NCBI RefSeq assembly: GCF_003171655.1
Contig: NZ_QFZL01000004.1
Location: 372,001-436,000 of the forward strand
Direction of reading: 5' to 3'
DNA length: 64,000 nt
From: Stakelama portus
GTDB taxonomy: Bacteria; Pseudomonadota; Alphaproteobacteria; Sphingomonadales; Sphingomonadaceae
Part shown: piece after piece, positions 26,204 through 35,322 of the stretch
Layout: each line of letters opens with the position of its first letter
Position numbering within the stretch: position 1 is the stretch's first letter
Program-made: the position numbers and the translations under genes
Notes under the pieces: generated by a model
Databases searched by the model: none
Seen by the model: only the letters and a program-made list of their open reading frames with translations
What the model was told of the DNA's origin: nothing

Positions 26204-26911
26204 TCAGGCGACCTTGGTTTCGGCCAGTTCGCCTTCTTCCGGATCGCGCAGCACATAGCCGCGGCCCCAGACGGTCTCGATATAGTTTTCGCCTTCGGTC
26301 GCCATGCTGAGCTTCTTGCGCAGCTTGCAGATGAAGACGTCGATGATCTTGAGTTCGGGCTCGTCCATCCCGCCATAGAGATGGTTGAGGAACATTTCCT
26401 TGGTCAGCGTCGTGCCCTTGCGCAGCGAAAGCAGCTCGAGCATCGCATATTCCTTGCCGGTCAGGTGCACGCGGGCGCCATCGACCTCGACCGTCTTGGC
26501 GTCGAGATTGACCGCCAGCTTGCCGGTGCGGATGACCGACTGGCTGTGCCCCTTCGAACGGCGGACGACCGCATGGATGCGGGCGACCAGTTCGTCGCGG
26601 TGGAACGGCTTGGTGACATAATCGTCGGCGCCGAAGCCGAAGCTGCGCACCTTGGAATCCATTTCGCTGATACCCGAAAGGATCAGTACCGGGGTTTGCA
26701 CCCGAGCGACGCGCAGCTTCTTGAGCACGTCATAGCCGTGCATGTCCGGCAGATTGAGATCGAGCAGGATGATATCGTAATCATACAGCTTGCCCAGATC
26801 CAAGCCTTCCTCACCCAGGTCCGTCGAATAGACGTTGAAACCCTCGGTGGTGAGCATCAGCTCGATCGCCTTCGCCGTGGTCGGCTCGTCTTCGATCAGC
26901 AGTACGCGCAT
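26204..26911 (-). CDS. ctrA: cell-cycle master response regulator CtrA
   Basis: The 235-residue OmpR-type regulator carries a receiver domain ([10 protein letters not shown] at the start, phospho-acceptor Asp51 in [14 protein letters not shown], conserved Lys in DYVTKPF) and a winged-helix DNA-binding domain ([20 protein letters not shown]-type hinge, [11 protein letters not shown] as [13 protein letters not shown]). These are diagnostic CtrA sequences. CtrA binds TTAA-N7-TTAA sites and controls replication and division genes in alphaproteobacteria. The C-terminus ends AETKVA, a Val-Ala tail where Caulobacter has an alanine pair recognised by ClpXP. A terminator follows the gene. Confidence 0.97.
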   Translation of the reverse strand: MRVLLIEDEPTTAKAIELMLTTEGFNVYSTDLGEEGLDLGKLYDYDIILLDLNLPDMHGYDVLKKLRVARVQTPVLILSGISEMDSKVRSFGFGADDYVTKPFHRDELVARIHAVVRRSKGHSQSVIRTGKLAVNLDAKTVEVDGARVHLTGKEYAMLELLSLRKGTTLTKEMFLNHLYGGMDEPELKIIDVFICKLRKKLSMATEGENYIETVWGRGYVLRDPEEGELAETKVA

Positions 26912-26916
26912 CGCCA

Positions 26917-27042
26917 GAATCCTTTGCCCCGTTTGTGTACGCCAGCCGCCTGATGACCAACGCGTCCTGAGTGATTCATTAACCTAAGCATGTCTGAAGG
27001 CAAAAGGTTAATTTCTTCCTAACCGGCCTGACTCCGCGAGTC
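26917..27042 (-). promoter_or_regulatory. ctrA control region with CtrA box and GANTC sites
   Basis: The 244-base gap upstream of ctrA includes TTAA-N7-CTAA at 27008-27022, one base short of the CtrA consensus, and a TTAACC half-site at 26979-26984. GANTC sites lie at 26917, 26973, 27030 and 27038; the last two form the palindrome GACTC-CGC-GAGTC (27030-27042). This matches the known wiring in which CcrM methylation and CtrA itself control ctrA promoters. Confidence 0.7.
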
Positions 27043-27155
27043 GCGGGGGACAGGCCTGCCTTCGTCCCTGTTCACCACACCCTTTTACGGCGGTTGTTCA
27101 TATTTATTAATTCGGGAAATTTACGCTTCCGTAATGCACCCTAGGGGTCGGGCGA

Positions 27156-28208
27156 TCAGCTCTCGCCGCCGGGCGGGGCGATGTCCTCACCCAGCACGTC
27201 GCGCAGATAGAGGCTGCGGATCAGCGTGAAGATCACGACGAGCAGCGCGGCCGAAAAGAACAGTCCGAATATGCCGAAGACATAGCCGATGCCGATGATC
27301 GCGAAGAGCGTGATCGCGGGCGGAATCGCAATCACCCGCTGCTGGATATAGGGCGTGATGAAATTGGTCTGGACCAGCCGGACCAGCGCGAAGGCGATAA
27401 ATGCCGCGACCAGCGTTCCGGGGCCCTGGGTCGCGGCGAGCGCGAGCGCGGGGATCATCGCGGCGGTCGGGCCGACATAGGGGATGAACTCGCTCAAGCC
27501 CGCGAGCAGGCCCAGCGCGGCGGAGGAGGGCACGCCTGCAATCCACAGGCCGAGCGCGACGAGCACCCCCATGCTGGTCATCAGGATGATCTGCGCGCGC
27601 AGCCAAAGCGACAGCGTGGCGCCGGCATCGTCAAGCGCATCGGCGAAGGGCGGGCGGCTGGCGGGCGGGATGAGCAACAACAGGCCGCGGCGATAGACGC
27701 CGGGATCGGCAGCAAGGAACAGCGCGCCGATCAGCAGCAGGATCATGTTGAGCAGCAATTCGATCGACCCCTGCGCCAGCCCGCCCAGATCATGCGCGAC
27801 GCGCGAACCGGCAAAGGCGGCTTCGACAGCGTCATAGATTTTCTGGCCGACCGGCGATGTGGCGAGCATCGCGTGCAACTCATCGACGATCGCCGGAAGA
27901 TCGGTGACGAAATTGTTGATCTGCGACCCGAACTGGACCGTGAACAGCCAGAGGAGGAAGGCGATGGCGAGCAGGATGGTCGCCATGCCCGCCGCGACGG
28001 CCCAGCGCGGACGCATGCCCACGCGCTCGCGATAGAAATCGGCGACTTCGCGGATGACGATGGCGCCGAGCACCGACCCGAAGGCGAGGATCAGCAGGTC
28101 GAGTGCGCGATAGAGCGCAGCGCCAACCGCCACGATCACTGCCAGCGCGATGACGCGGCGCAGGAAACGGGCATCGGATTCGTCGGGTTTCAGGCGGTTC
28201 ACAGGCAA
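27156..28208 (-). CDS. AI-2E family transporter (TqsA/YdiK-like)
   Basis: The 350-residue integral membrane protein has about eight helices: a pair at residues 20-50, a helix at 68-88, one near 150-170, then a cluster between 200 and 335. The segment NFITPYIQQRVIAIPPAI and the preceding LAGLSEFIPYVGPTAAMIPALAL are the hallmarks of the AI-2E exporter family. Members include a putative AI-2 exporter (TqsA) and proteins that act in ion or osmotic responses, so the cargo is unknown. The gene faces the same way as ctrA, with ctrA downstream. Confidence 0.88.
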   Translation of the reverse strand: MPVNRLKPDESDARFLRRVIALAVIVAVGAALYRALDLLILAFGSVLGAIVIREVADFYRERVGMRPRWAVAAGMATILLAIAFLLWLFTVQFGSQINNFVTDLPAIVDELHAMLATSPVGQKIYDAVEAAFAGSRVAHDLGGLAQGSIELLLNMILLLIGALFLAADPGVYRRGLLLLIPPASRPPFADALDDAGATLSLWLRAQIILMTSMGVLVALGLWIAGVPSSAALGLLAGLSEFIPYVGPTAAMIPALALAATQGPGTLVAAFIAFALVRLVQTNFITPYIQQRVIAIPPAITLFAIIGIGYVFGIFGLFFSAALLVVIFTLIRSLYLRDVLGEDIAPPGGES

Positions 28209-28346
28209 GGAACGTTCGGGAGGCGGAACGGGTTGCCGGGCTTTTTCCCCTGTCCCGAACCCGCCGCGGCGTTCAGGCGCGACGGCGGAGCCGGTTGGAC
28301 CTGCGACGTGCCCCGCGCCGATCGCGCCGGCCGTCGCAAATGGCGG

Positions 28347-28571
28347 TCAGGCAGAGGTGCGGGCCGATTCGAGGTCGGCAGCCCAGGCGCGGCGCAGCGG
28401 GTTGATGCCCATCGCCACCACCGCCGCCATGGCGAACCCGGCGACGATCCAGATATCGCGCGTTCCCGGCGTATAGGACCAGGCCGCGATCCACGCGATC
28501 ACCACCGTCGCGACCAACCCCGCGGCGACGTGCAATATCTCAATGATCGTGCGGATCGGCAGGCCGGTCAT
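28347..28571 (-). CDS. small two-helix membrane protein coupled to pdhC
   Basis: This 74-residue hypothetical protein starts at an ATG one base after the pdhC stop (TGACATG), suggesting translational coupling. Two hydrophobic segments (about residues 14-30 and 40-53, ending VVAMGINPLRRA) indicate an inner-membrane protein. An upstream TTG at 28580 is a less likely start. No family was recognised. The 138 bases that follow (28209-28346) hold no supported gene or strong terminator. Confidence 0.6.
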   Translation of the reverse strand: MTGLPIRTIIEILHVAAGLVATVVIAWIAAWSYTPGTRDIWIVAGFAMAAVVAMGINPLRRAWAADLESARTSA

Positions 28572-28572
28572 G

Positions 28573-29871
28573 TCAGGCAAGCATGCCCATCGGCGATTCG
28601 ACCAGTTGCTTGAACGCCTTCATCAGTTCGGCACCGTCGGCGCCGTCGATGGCGCGATGGTCGAAGCTGCCGGTGGCGCTCATCACGGTGCGGATCTGCA
28701 GCGAATCATCGACCACCCAGGGGCGTTTTTCGCCGGCGCTGATCGCCATGATCATCGCCTGGGGCGGGTTGATCACGGCATCGAACTGCGAAATGCCGAA
28801 CATGCCCATGTTGGAAATGCTGGCGGTGCCGCCCTGATATTCGTGCGGCTGGAGCTTGCCTTCCTTGGCGCGGCCGGCAAGTTCCTTCATCTCGGTAGAG
28901 ATGGCGGCGAGCCCCTTGTTCGCTGCATCCTTGATGATCGGCGTGATCAGCCCGGCGGGCGTCGACACCGCGACCGAAACATCGGCGCGGCTATATTTGA
29001 TCAGATTGGTGCCCGCGAAGGTGACGTTGCATTTGGGCGTCATTTCCAGCGCGATGCCCAGCGCCTTGATCAGCATGTCGTTGACCGACAGCTTCACGCC
29101 GCGCGAATCGAGCGCCTTGTTGAGTTCGCCGCGCAGCTTGAGCAGCGGATCGAGCACGATATCGACCGTGAGGTAGATGTGCGGGATCGTCTGCTTGGCT
29201 TCGGTAAGGCGGCGGGCGATCGTCTTGCGGATGTTGGAAAGCTTTTCGACTTCGTGCGGGATGCTCTCGTCGAAGGCGACTTCGGACGGCGCGGCGGCGG
29301 CAGCGGGCGCGCCTGCCGGTGCGGCCGCAGCCTGCGCAGGTGCCGAACCGGATTTGGCCGATTCGACATCGGCCTTGACGACGCGCCCATTGGGGCCGGA
29401 CCCGGCGATCGAAGCGACATCGACACCCTTTTCAGCGGCGATGCGGCGCGCGAGCGGGCTTGCCTTTACACGATCCGAATCGCCGCTCTTCGCTGCGGGG
29501 GCAGGCGCCGGAGCAGGGGCGGGCGCCGGAGCCGGAGCAGCCTTGGCCTCCTCGGCGGGCTTTTCCTGCTTTGCGGCGGGCGCGGGAGCGGCGGCCTTGG
29601 CCGGAGCCTCGACATCGGACGCGTCTTCGCCGTCTTCGGCGATCAGCGCGATCACGGTGCCGACCTTCACATTGTCGGTGCCGGCGGGAACGAGGATCTT
29701 CGCAACCGTGCCTTCATCGACGGCTTCGAATTCCATCGTCGCCTTGTCGGTTTCGATCTCGGCCATCAGATCGCCGGAGGAGACGCTGTCGCCTTCCTTG
29801 ATCAGCCATTTGGCGAGAGTGCCCTCTTCCATCGTGGGGGAAAGGGCGGGCATTTTGATTTCGATCGACAT
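28573..29871 (-). CDS. pdhC: pyruvate dehydrogenase dihydrolipoamide acetyltransferase (E2)
   Basis: The 432-residue E2 subunit transfers acetyl groups to CoA in the pyruvate dehydrogenase complex. Residues 1-80 form a single lipoyl domain with Lys43 in ETDKATMEF, followed by a long Ala/Pro linker with repeated PAP units (about 85-125). A peripheral-subunit-binding domain follows at about 132-168 ([15 protein letters not shown]), then the catalytic domain with [12 protein letters not shown] near the C-terminus. [16 protein letters not shown] at the start is typical of pyruvate-type E2. The E1 genes are not in the window; an E3 (lpdA) is 7 kb away. Confidence 0.93.
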   Translation of the reverse strand: MSIEIKMPALSPTMEEGTLAKWLIKEGDSVSSGDLMAEIETDKATMEFEAVDEGTVAKILVPAGTDNVKVGTVIALIAEDGEDASDVEAPAKAAAPAPAAKQEKPAEEAKAAPAPAPAPAPAPAPAAKSGDSDRVKASPLARRIAAEKGVDVASIAGSGPNGRVVKADVESAKSGSAPAQAAAAPAGAPAAAAAPSEVAFDESIPHEVEKLSNIRKTIARRLTEAKQTIPHIYLTVDIVLDPLLKLRGELNKALDSRGVKLSVNDMLIKALGIALEMTPKCNVTFAGTNLIKYSRADVSVAVSTPAGLITPIIKDAANKGLAAISTEMKELAGRAKEGKLQPHEYQGGTASISNMGMFGISQFDAVINPPQAMIMAISAGEKRPWVVDDSLQIRTVMSATGSFDHRAIDGADGAELMKAFKQLVESPMGMLA

Positions 29872-30021
29872 CAGGTTTCCCGTTATTGGGGTTCGGGCGT
29901 TCGGTCCTCTCTCTCGCCGCCGCCAAGGTCGCGGTCAAGACCGGCTTATTCGGCAATTACGTAGCGGACTTGCGCGGTGGCTTCTCCACTGTGCTAATGA
30001 CGCCGGAGAGGAATTCGATCC

Positions 30022-30477
30022 ATGCGCACCTATCTGGTCGTTATCGATGAAAGCCCTGAGGCGGAAATCGCCCTGCGCTTTGCCGCCCGCCGTGCGGTGA
30101 AAACCGGCGGAAATGTGGAAATTCTCGCGCTCGTGCCGCAGCCGGAATTCGTCCAGTGGGGCGGGGTGATGGCGACGATCGAGGATGAGGCGCTGCACCG
30201 TGCCGAAGCGCTGGTCACGCGCGCGGCGGGCACATTGCTCTCCGAATCGGGGCTGAAACCGGCGATCACCGTGCAGCGCGGCGACGGCGCGAAGATCATC
30301 CGCAAGATGATTGCCGAAGACAGCAACATCGCCGCATTGGTGCTGGGCGCCGCGCCCAGCGGTGCGCCGGGGCCGATGGTGGCGCATTTTTCGGGGAATG
30401 ACGCGGGCAGCCTGCCGGTGCCGGTGTTCATCATTCCGGGCGGACTCGACAAGGAAGCGATCGACCGGCTGAGTTGA
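30022..30477 (+). CDS. universal stress protein family protein
   Basis: The 151-residue protein is a single UspA domain: MRTYLVVIDESPEAEIALRFAARRA opens the first strand and helix, and the region ending AALVLGA, then a loop of ATP-binding type and VPVFIIPGG closes it. Such proteins respond to growth arrest and stress, and some bind ATP. It is divergent from pdhC (150 bases apart) and precedes an M28 peptidase gene by 59 bases. No specific role can be given. Confidence 0.85.
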   Translation: MRTYLVVIDESPEAEIALRFAARRAVKTGGNVEILALVPQPEFVQWGGVMATIEDEALHRAEALVTRAAGTLLSESGLKPAITVQRGDGAKIIRKMIAEDSNIAALVLGAAPSGAPGPMVAHFSGNDAGSLPVPVFIIPGGLDKEAIDRLS

Positions 30478-30536
30478 TGCGCTGATTCATACGAAGTCGC
30501 TTGAGGCGCGGGGCGGTTCGCGCCAAGTCCTGCACC

Positions 30537-31823
30537 ATGCGCATTTTGTTTTTCGCCGCCGCCCTGTTGCTTCCGTTCGTCGCGCGGGCACAGGATGCAC
30601 CCGATCCCGCACGGCTGCGCGCCGATGTCGAAACGCTGGTCGGGTTCGGTACGCGCCACACGCTGTCGGACACGCAAAGCGATATGCGCGGCATCGGCGC
30701 GGCGCGGCGCTGGGCAATGGCGGAATTGTCGCGGATCGGCGATGCGTGCGATTGCATCGATGTCGCCAATATCGCACGCGGGTTCGACGGGCCGCGCGCG
30801 CCCGACGGCGTGCAGGTGGTCGATATACTGGGCTTTCAGCCGGGTGAGGACAGCCACCGCGTCGTCATCATCACGGCCCATATCGACAGCCGCGCGAGCG
30901 ATGTCATGGATTTCACCAGCGATGCTCCGGGCGCGAACGACGATGGTTCGGGCGTCGCGCTGGTGATCGAAGCGGCGCGCATCCTTTCGCAGCAGAGGTT
31001 CCGGGCGACGATCGTCTATGCGCTGTTGTCGGGTGAGGAACAGGGGCTGTGGGGCGGCGAACTGCTTGCGGAAACGGCGCAGCAAAATGGCTGGGACGTG
31101 CTGGCGGTGCTCAACAACGATATCGTCGGCAACACGGTTGGGCAGGACGGGCGCGTCATCGCCGATCGCGTGCGGGTGTTTTCCGAAGGGATACGCGTGT
31201 CGGAGGACCTCGATGCGCAACTGGCCCGGCGTGCCGCGGGCGGCGAGGATGACGGGCCGAGTCGTGCGCTCGCCAAGGCGATCGATGGCGTAGCGCAGGA
31301 TATGCCCGACGGGCTCGACGTCTTCCTGGTCCGCCGGCCCGACCGGTTCGGGCGTGGCGGCGATCATATCCCGTTTCTGGCGCGCGGATATCCGGCGGTC
31401 CGCTTCACATCGGGGGTCGAGCTTTACGATGCGCAGCATCAGGACGTGCGGCGCGAGGGCGCGCGGGTGTTCGGCGACACGCCCGACCGGATGGACTTCG
31501 CCTATCTGGCGAAAGTGACGGCGCTCAATATCGCGGTGGTGCGGCGGCTGGCCAATGCGCCCGACGCGCCGCGGGCCGTGGCGATTTCAGGCGCGCTGGC
31601 GACCGATACGCAGGTGCGTTGGGAGCCGGTCGAGGGCGCGGCGGGATATCGCATCCACTGGCGCCGGACGGATGATGCGGACTGGACCGAAAGCAGGGAC
31701 ATCACCGGCACCGAAGCGACGCTGGAAGGCGTGGTGGTCGACGATCATTTCATCGGCGTTTCGGCGCTGGCGCCGGACGGTTCGGAAAGCCTGGTGACGT
31801 TCGGCACGCGCGGGCGGCGCTAG
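30537..31823 (+). CDS. secreted M28 family zinc peptidase
   Basis: The 428-residue protein starts with a signal peptide (MRILFFAAALLLPFVARAQ) and continues as an M28 aminopeptidase. Zinc and catalytic residues are visible in TAHIDS, GANDDGSGV, LLSGEEQGLWG, and LNNDIVG, with a final ligand likely at HQDVRREGARV. Such exopeptidases cleave N-terminal residues in the periplasm or medium. A C-terminal domain from about residue 330 (VRWEPVEGAAGYRIHW) looks like a fibronectin type III fold. The start at MRILFF was chosen over the upstream 30501 for the signal peptide. Confidence 0.9.
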   Translation: MRILFFAAALLLPFVARAQDAPDPARLRADVETLVGFGTRHTLSDTQSDMRGIGAARRWAMAELSRIGDACDCIDVANIARGFDGPRAPDGVQVVDILGFQPGEDSHRVVIITAHIDSRASDVMDFTSDAPGANDDGSGVALVIEAARILSQQRFRATIVYALLSGEEQGLWGGELLAETAQQNGWDVLAVLNNDIVGNTVGQDGRVIADRVRVFSEGIRVSEDLDAQLARRAAGGEDDGPSRALAKAIDGVAQDMPDGLDVFLVRRPDRFGRGGDHIPFLARGYPAVRFTSGVELYDAQHQDVRREGARVFGDTPDRMDFAYLAKVTALNIAVVRRLANAPDAPRAVAISGALATDTQVRWEPVEGAAGYRIHWRRTDDADWTESRDITGTEATLEGVVVDDHFIGVSALAPDGSESLVTFGTRGRR

Positions 31824-31843
31824 CCTCTGACCTAGGTCGTGAA

Positions 31844-31941
31844 CCGTTCGTCCTGAACAGCCATTGCGCTTGTCGAAAGGCGTATCGAAGGGCCCTTCGA
31901 TACGGGTCTTCGCCAGGCTCAGCCCTGCTCAGGGCGAACGG
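31844..31941. repeat. dispersed palindromic repeat A, copy 3
   Basis: Arms 31844-31891 and 31894-31941 meet at a perfect 24-base palindrome (31881-31904, CGTATCGAAGGG/CCCTTCGATACG). The outer ends are CCGTTCGTCCTGAACAGCC and CTGCTCAGGGCGAACGG. Orientation and arm order match copy 2. It lies between the M28 peptidase stop and the convergent RcnB-like gene. Confidence 0.88.
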
Positions 31942-31974
31942 AAAAGTAACAGGACAGACTTCAGAAACGCGCGA

Positions 31975-32757
31975 TCAGCGTCGCGTCAGTTTCCCGCGCC
32001 GTTCGGGAATGCGACGGCGCGAAGGCGTGCGGACGGTTTCGGTGGTGTAATAGCTGTCCGACGTTTCATAGACCTGTTCCTCCACCGTGGTGGTGGTGGT
32101 CGTGGTCGTCACGCTGGAACCGCCGCCCTGAACCACGACGACGGTCGTGGTCGGCACGACATAATAGCCGCCGCCATAATAGGTGTTGCAGCCGCATCCC
32201 TGTGCCTGCGGATAGCCGTACTGCACCGCCGGCGGAGCGACCGCCGGCGGCACATTCCCCCCCCCGGAGGATCCGTAATAGCGATAGCCGTCCTGCTGCT
32301 GGCCGGCATAGCCCGCATAGCTTTGCGACTGGGCATAGGCGCTCGCACTGGCGCTTGCGCCGCCCCAGGGAATGCCGCTGACACTGTCCCAGATGCGGCC
32401 GTCGCGATCGACCAGCACGGCATCGTCATAATAGCGGAACCAGAAATAGCCCTGCGCCGGCGCGGCGAGATGCCAGTAATTATAGTTGGGCACGCGGAAG
32501 CGCGTATCGAACCAATAGGGCGGCAACGAAGCGCCGCGTCGCAGCGGGCGATAGCCGTTCCAGCCGCCCGGCGCTTCCCAGCCGGCGTGCCAGCGGCCGT
32601 TGACATTGGCGTTCCAGTCGCTGCCGGGGCGATCCGCGCCCGCGCTCCAGCGTCCGTCGGTAAGGACGCGGCGCTGACTGACATCCTGCGCGGCGGCCGG
32701 CGACGTCAGCGCCCCGGCGGCCAATATGGATGCTGCGATACCCAGAACTCGTTTCAC
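31975..32757 (-). CDS. RcnB family periplasmic protein
   Basis: The 260-residue protein has a signal peptide (1-23, ending AAAQ) and an RcnB-type central region: LPPYWFDTRFRVPNYNYWHL, then APAQGYFWFRYYDDAVLVDRDGRIWDSV. RcnB limits nickel/cobalt efflux in E. coli, but many RcnB relatives in alphaproteobacteria have no known metal link. The C-terminal third is low complexity, Tyr/Gly/Ser-rich with a run of seven Thr (TTTTTTT) and a polyvaline TTTVVVV stretch. It ends in a basic tail. Function beyond envelope localisation is inference. Confidence 0.8.
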   Translation of the reverse strand: MKRVLGIAASILAAGALTSPAAAQDVSQRRVLTDGRWSAGADRPGSDWNANVNGRWHAGWEAPGGWNGYRPLRRGASLPPYWFDTRFRVPNYNYWHLAAPAQGYFWFRYYDDAVLVDRDGRIWDSVSGIPWGGASASASAYAQSQSYAGYAGQQQDGYRYYGSSGGGNVPPAVAPPAVQYGYPQAQGCGCNTYYGGGYYVVPTTTVVVVQGGGSSVTTTTTTTTVEEQVYETSDSYYTTETVRTPSRRRIPERRGKLTRR

Positions 32758-32873
32758 TTCACGCTCCTCAGCCCGGACCCCCGCCCGATATGGCTAACGC
32801 AACGTTACCATCGCAGGCGGGCTGCTCCCAATGGCGGATTGGCGCGGACGAGTCCCGATGCGGGTCAGGAAGG

Positions 32874-33356
32874 TCAGACGAGTCGCGGGGCGAGCAGCCG
32901 CATCAGCGCCTCGCATCCCGCCGCATCGCCGGCATCGAAACGGCCCGGCGAGGGGCTGTCGAGATCGAGCACGCCGAGCAGTTCGCCCTGATAGAGGATC
33001 GGGACGACGAGTTCCGATGCGCTTTCCGCATCGCAGGCGATATGGCCGGGAAATGCATGGACGTCGGCCACCAGCTGCGTTTCGCGCTGTTGCGCGGCAG
33101 TGCCGCACACACCCTGGCCCAGGGGGATGCGGATGCACGCCGCCTTGCCCTGAAACGGGCCGAGCACCAGTTCGCCGCCGACATTGCGATAGAATCCCGC
33201 CCAGTTGAGATCGGGCAGAAATTGCCACAGCAGCGCCGCCGTATTGGCCATGTTGGCGATCGCATCGCTCTCGCCGGCGGTAAGTCCGTCGAGCGCGGAT
33301 TCGAGATCGCGGTACAATTCGGCGCGATCGGCGCCGGCAATGTCGAACGTGAACAT
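32874..33356 (-). CDS. msrC: free methionine-(R)-sulfoxide reductase (GAF domain)
   Basis: This 160-residue GAF-domain enzyme reduces free methionine-R-sulfoxide. The three conserved cysteines of the fRMsr family are present: Cys74 (AACIRIP), Cys84 (GVCGTA) and Cys108 (PGHIACD), together with NWAGFYR and the C-terminal DLDSPSPGRF. The start was set at MFTFDIAGA (33356); the frame runs on to 33512 but the extra residues are unlike the family. It is divergent from the gene at 33513. Confidence 0.93.
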   Translation of the reverse strand: MFTFDIAGADRAELYRDLESALDGLTAGESDAIANMANTAALLWQFLPDLNWAGFYRNVGGELVLGPFQGKAACIRIPLGQGVCGTAAQQRETQLVADVHAFPGHIACDAESASELVVPILYQGELLGVLDLDSPSPGRFDAGDAAGCEALMRLLAPRLV

Positions 33357-33512
33357 GGCCGGGCATTTAGGTGCGCCGGGGCGTTCTTGCCAGCGTTCGC
33401 TGCGAAACCGCCCGTCGCGCCTTTGCGTCGCCAGAGCGCATCGTGCTTGGGCATCGACGTGCAAATCTGCATGCAGGCCCGATCGCGCCCCTTTGGGCGA
33501 TGGAGAGGGCAC

Positions 33513-34082
33513 ATGATTTTCGCGCTAATGTCCGCGACGCTGCTGTCCGCAGCGGCGACGGGATCGACGCCGCCGGAACCCGAATGGAAGGTGGTGACGG
33601 CTTCGATCAACGACCGGCAGCTGATGCTGCAATGGGTGGATCGCGAATCGATTGCGCGCCCCGACACCAACACGCGCATCGCCTGGACCTATTTCATCAC
33701 AATGAACGATGCGATTCACGCCCGTGCGCAATTCGATTGCGTAGGCAGGCGCTGGGAACTCGACCGGATTTCGATCGAACTGCCCGACGGCACGGTGACT
33801 CAGGTTCCGGGCAGCAGCGGGTGGCAGGAAGTTCCCTATGACCGGCCGATCGGGCGGGTGCTCGATTTCGTCTGTTCGGGCGGGACGACCGCGACCGATC
33901 TGGAAATGTCGATCGCCAACGGCACGCCGGTGGCGGCTTCGCGCGAAGTGTTGCGGCAATATGCCGCGCGTGCCGATGCCGCGCGACAAAATACCGAGCG
34001 GCAGACACAGCATCAGAATTCGGGGCAGAATTCGAGCCGGCCGGTTCAGCAGCGCCGCGCGACCGGCAACAGCGCCAACTGA
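33513..34082 (+). CDS. secreted surface-adhesin E-like protein
   Basis: The 189-residue protein begins with a short hydrophobic segment (MIFALMSATLLSAAATG) that can be a signal peptide. A single domain of about 110 residues follows, matching the surface-adhesin-E pattern in outline. It starts WKVVTASI, continues WVDRESIARPDTNTRIAWTYF, has a cysteine in AQFDCVGRRWELD, and closes with a proline-rich region and VLDFVCSG. A Gln/Asn/Ser-rich tail covers residues 155-189. Family assignment is tentative; the two cysteines probably form a disulfide. A GGAGAGGG ribosome-binding site precedes the start. Confidence 0.65.
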   Translation: MIFALMSATLLSAAATGSTPPEPEWKVVTASINDRQLMLQWVDRESIARPDTNTRIAWTYFITMNDAIHARAQFDCVGRRWELDRISIELPDGTVTQVPGSSGWQEVPYDRPIGRVLDFVCSGGTTATDLEMSIANGTPVAASREVLRQYAARADAARQNTERQTQHQNSGQNSSRPVQQRRATGNSAN

Positions 34083-34088
34083 AGCGCG

Positions 34089-34496
34089 TCAGTCGAGGCG
34101 CACCTTGCCGCGCCCGGCCTTGACGGCGCTGCGGCTCTTCTTCGCGTCGACGCGTCTTGCCTTTGCCGCGCGCGACGGGCGGGTCTTTACGCGTTTCGCA
34201 TCGCGCTGATGCGCTTTGGCGACGAGGTCGGCGAGCCGTTCGCGCGCGTCGGACCGGTTGGCTTCCTGTGTGCGGAAACGCCGCGCGGTAAGGATCAGTT
34301 CGCCGCCCGAGGTCATCCGGCTGCCCGCGAGCTCCTTCAGTCGGGCATAGGCATAGGGCGGAAGGCCGAGGCGGAAGACGTCGACGCGCAGCTGCACCGC
34401 GGTTGCGACCTTGTTGACATTCTGCCCGCCGGGGCCGCTCGCGGCGAGGAAGCGTTCCTCGACAATCGCATCGTCGGGAATGGTGAAGCCGGTCAC
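34089..34496 (-). CDS. arfB: alternative ribosome-rescue factor ArfB (peptidyl-tRNA hydrolase)
   Basis: The 135-residue protein is an ICT1/YaeJ-type release factor that rescues stalled ribosomes without a stop codon. The GGQ motif (Gly23, Gly24, Gln25 in SGPGGQNVNKV) is intact, followed by the release-factor domain, and the basic C-terminal tail (KTRPSRAAKARRVDAKKSRSA) is of the sort that inserts into the mRNA channel. It is translated last of a pair with the pseudouridine synthase; the start overlaps that gene's stop by 4 bases. Confidence 0.94.
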   Translation of the reverse strand: MTGFTIPDDAIVEERFLAASGPGGQNVNKVATAVQLRVDVFRLGLPPYAYARLKELAGSRMTSGGELILTARRFRTQEANRSDARERLADLVAKAHQRDAKRVKTRPSRAAKARRVDAKKSRSAVKAGRGKVRLD

Positions 34497-35140
34497 GGCG
34501 CAAAGCCCGATGCGGCGAAATGCGGCGGCAGCGGCGCACCGGCATTGACGTCGGCCTTGCCGGGCCGCGGCACGGTGAGATTGGCCGCGTGCAGCATCAT
34601 TGCCGGGCCGCCCGCGCCATAGACCGGATCGCCCATAATCGGGATGCCCAGCCCTTCGGCGGCATGGACGCGGATCTGATGCGTGCGGCCGGTTTCGGGG
34701 AAAAAGGCAATGAGCGCGCGGCCATTACCCGAATCGATCCGGCGCCAGCGGGTGCGGGCGGGTTTTCCCGACGGATCACCGCGCATCCGCCAGCCGGTCG
34801 CCGCGCTCGACACCTTGGCGAGCGGCAGGTCGATCATGCCGCTATCGGCATCGGGAATGCCGTCGAGCACGGCGAGATAGCGTTTGGTGACGATGCCATT
34901 CTCAAACGCCTGGGCGAAGCGTTTCAGCGCCTTGGGATTGCGCGCGAGCAACAGGCAGCCGCTGGTGTCGCGATCGAGCCGATGCACTGCGACGGGGAGC
35001 CGCTGAAAGCCGAAGGCAAGCTCGTCCAGTCGCCCGTTGACGCTGGGCGAACCATCGCGCGGGGTATCGACCGGCAGGCCCGCCGGTTTGTCGATCACGA
35101 TGGCTTCGGCATCGATGAAGAGAACTCTGTTTGCCAGCAT
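34493..35140 (-). CDS. RluA family pseudouridine synthase
   Basis: The 215-residue protein carries the RluA catalytic motif HRLDRDTSG (Asp56), preceded by the IVIDKPAGLPV element and followed by KRYLAVLDG and GRTHQIRVHAAEGLGIPIMGDPVYG. It is a short form without an S4 domain. RluA proteins modify uridines in rRNA or tRNA; the precise site cannot be told. It is the upstream member of a coupled pair with arfB, so both act on ribosome function. Confidence 0.93.
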   Translation of the reverse strand: MLANRVLFIDAEAIVIDKPAGLPVDTPRDGSPSVNGRLDELAFGFQRLPVAVHRLDRDTSGCLLLARNPKALKRFAQAFENGIVTKRYLAVLDGIPDADSGMIDLPLAKVSSAATGWRMRGDPSGKPARTRWRRIDSGNGRALIAFFPETGRTHQIRVHAAEGLGIPIMGDPVYGAGGPAMMLHAANLTVPRPGKADVNAGAPLPPHFAASGFAP

Positions 35141-35322
35141 GAGCGCCTCTATAAACGATGCCGCAAAATCCGCGAGCCGATCATAGCCGGATATCGCGCG
35201 CCGGACCGTTCATTTCATGCGACGACCACTATCGCTCAGTCCCGCGCCGGCCATGCGCGGGCAACTTGTAACGTGTATAGAACGATTCGGGTGGGGCCTG
35301 GAAGGCCGTCAGGAGTACGGCC

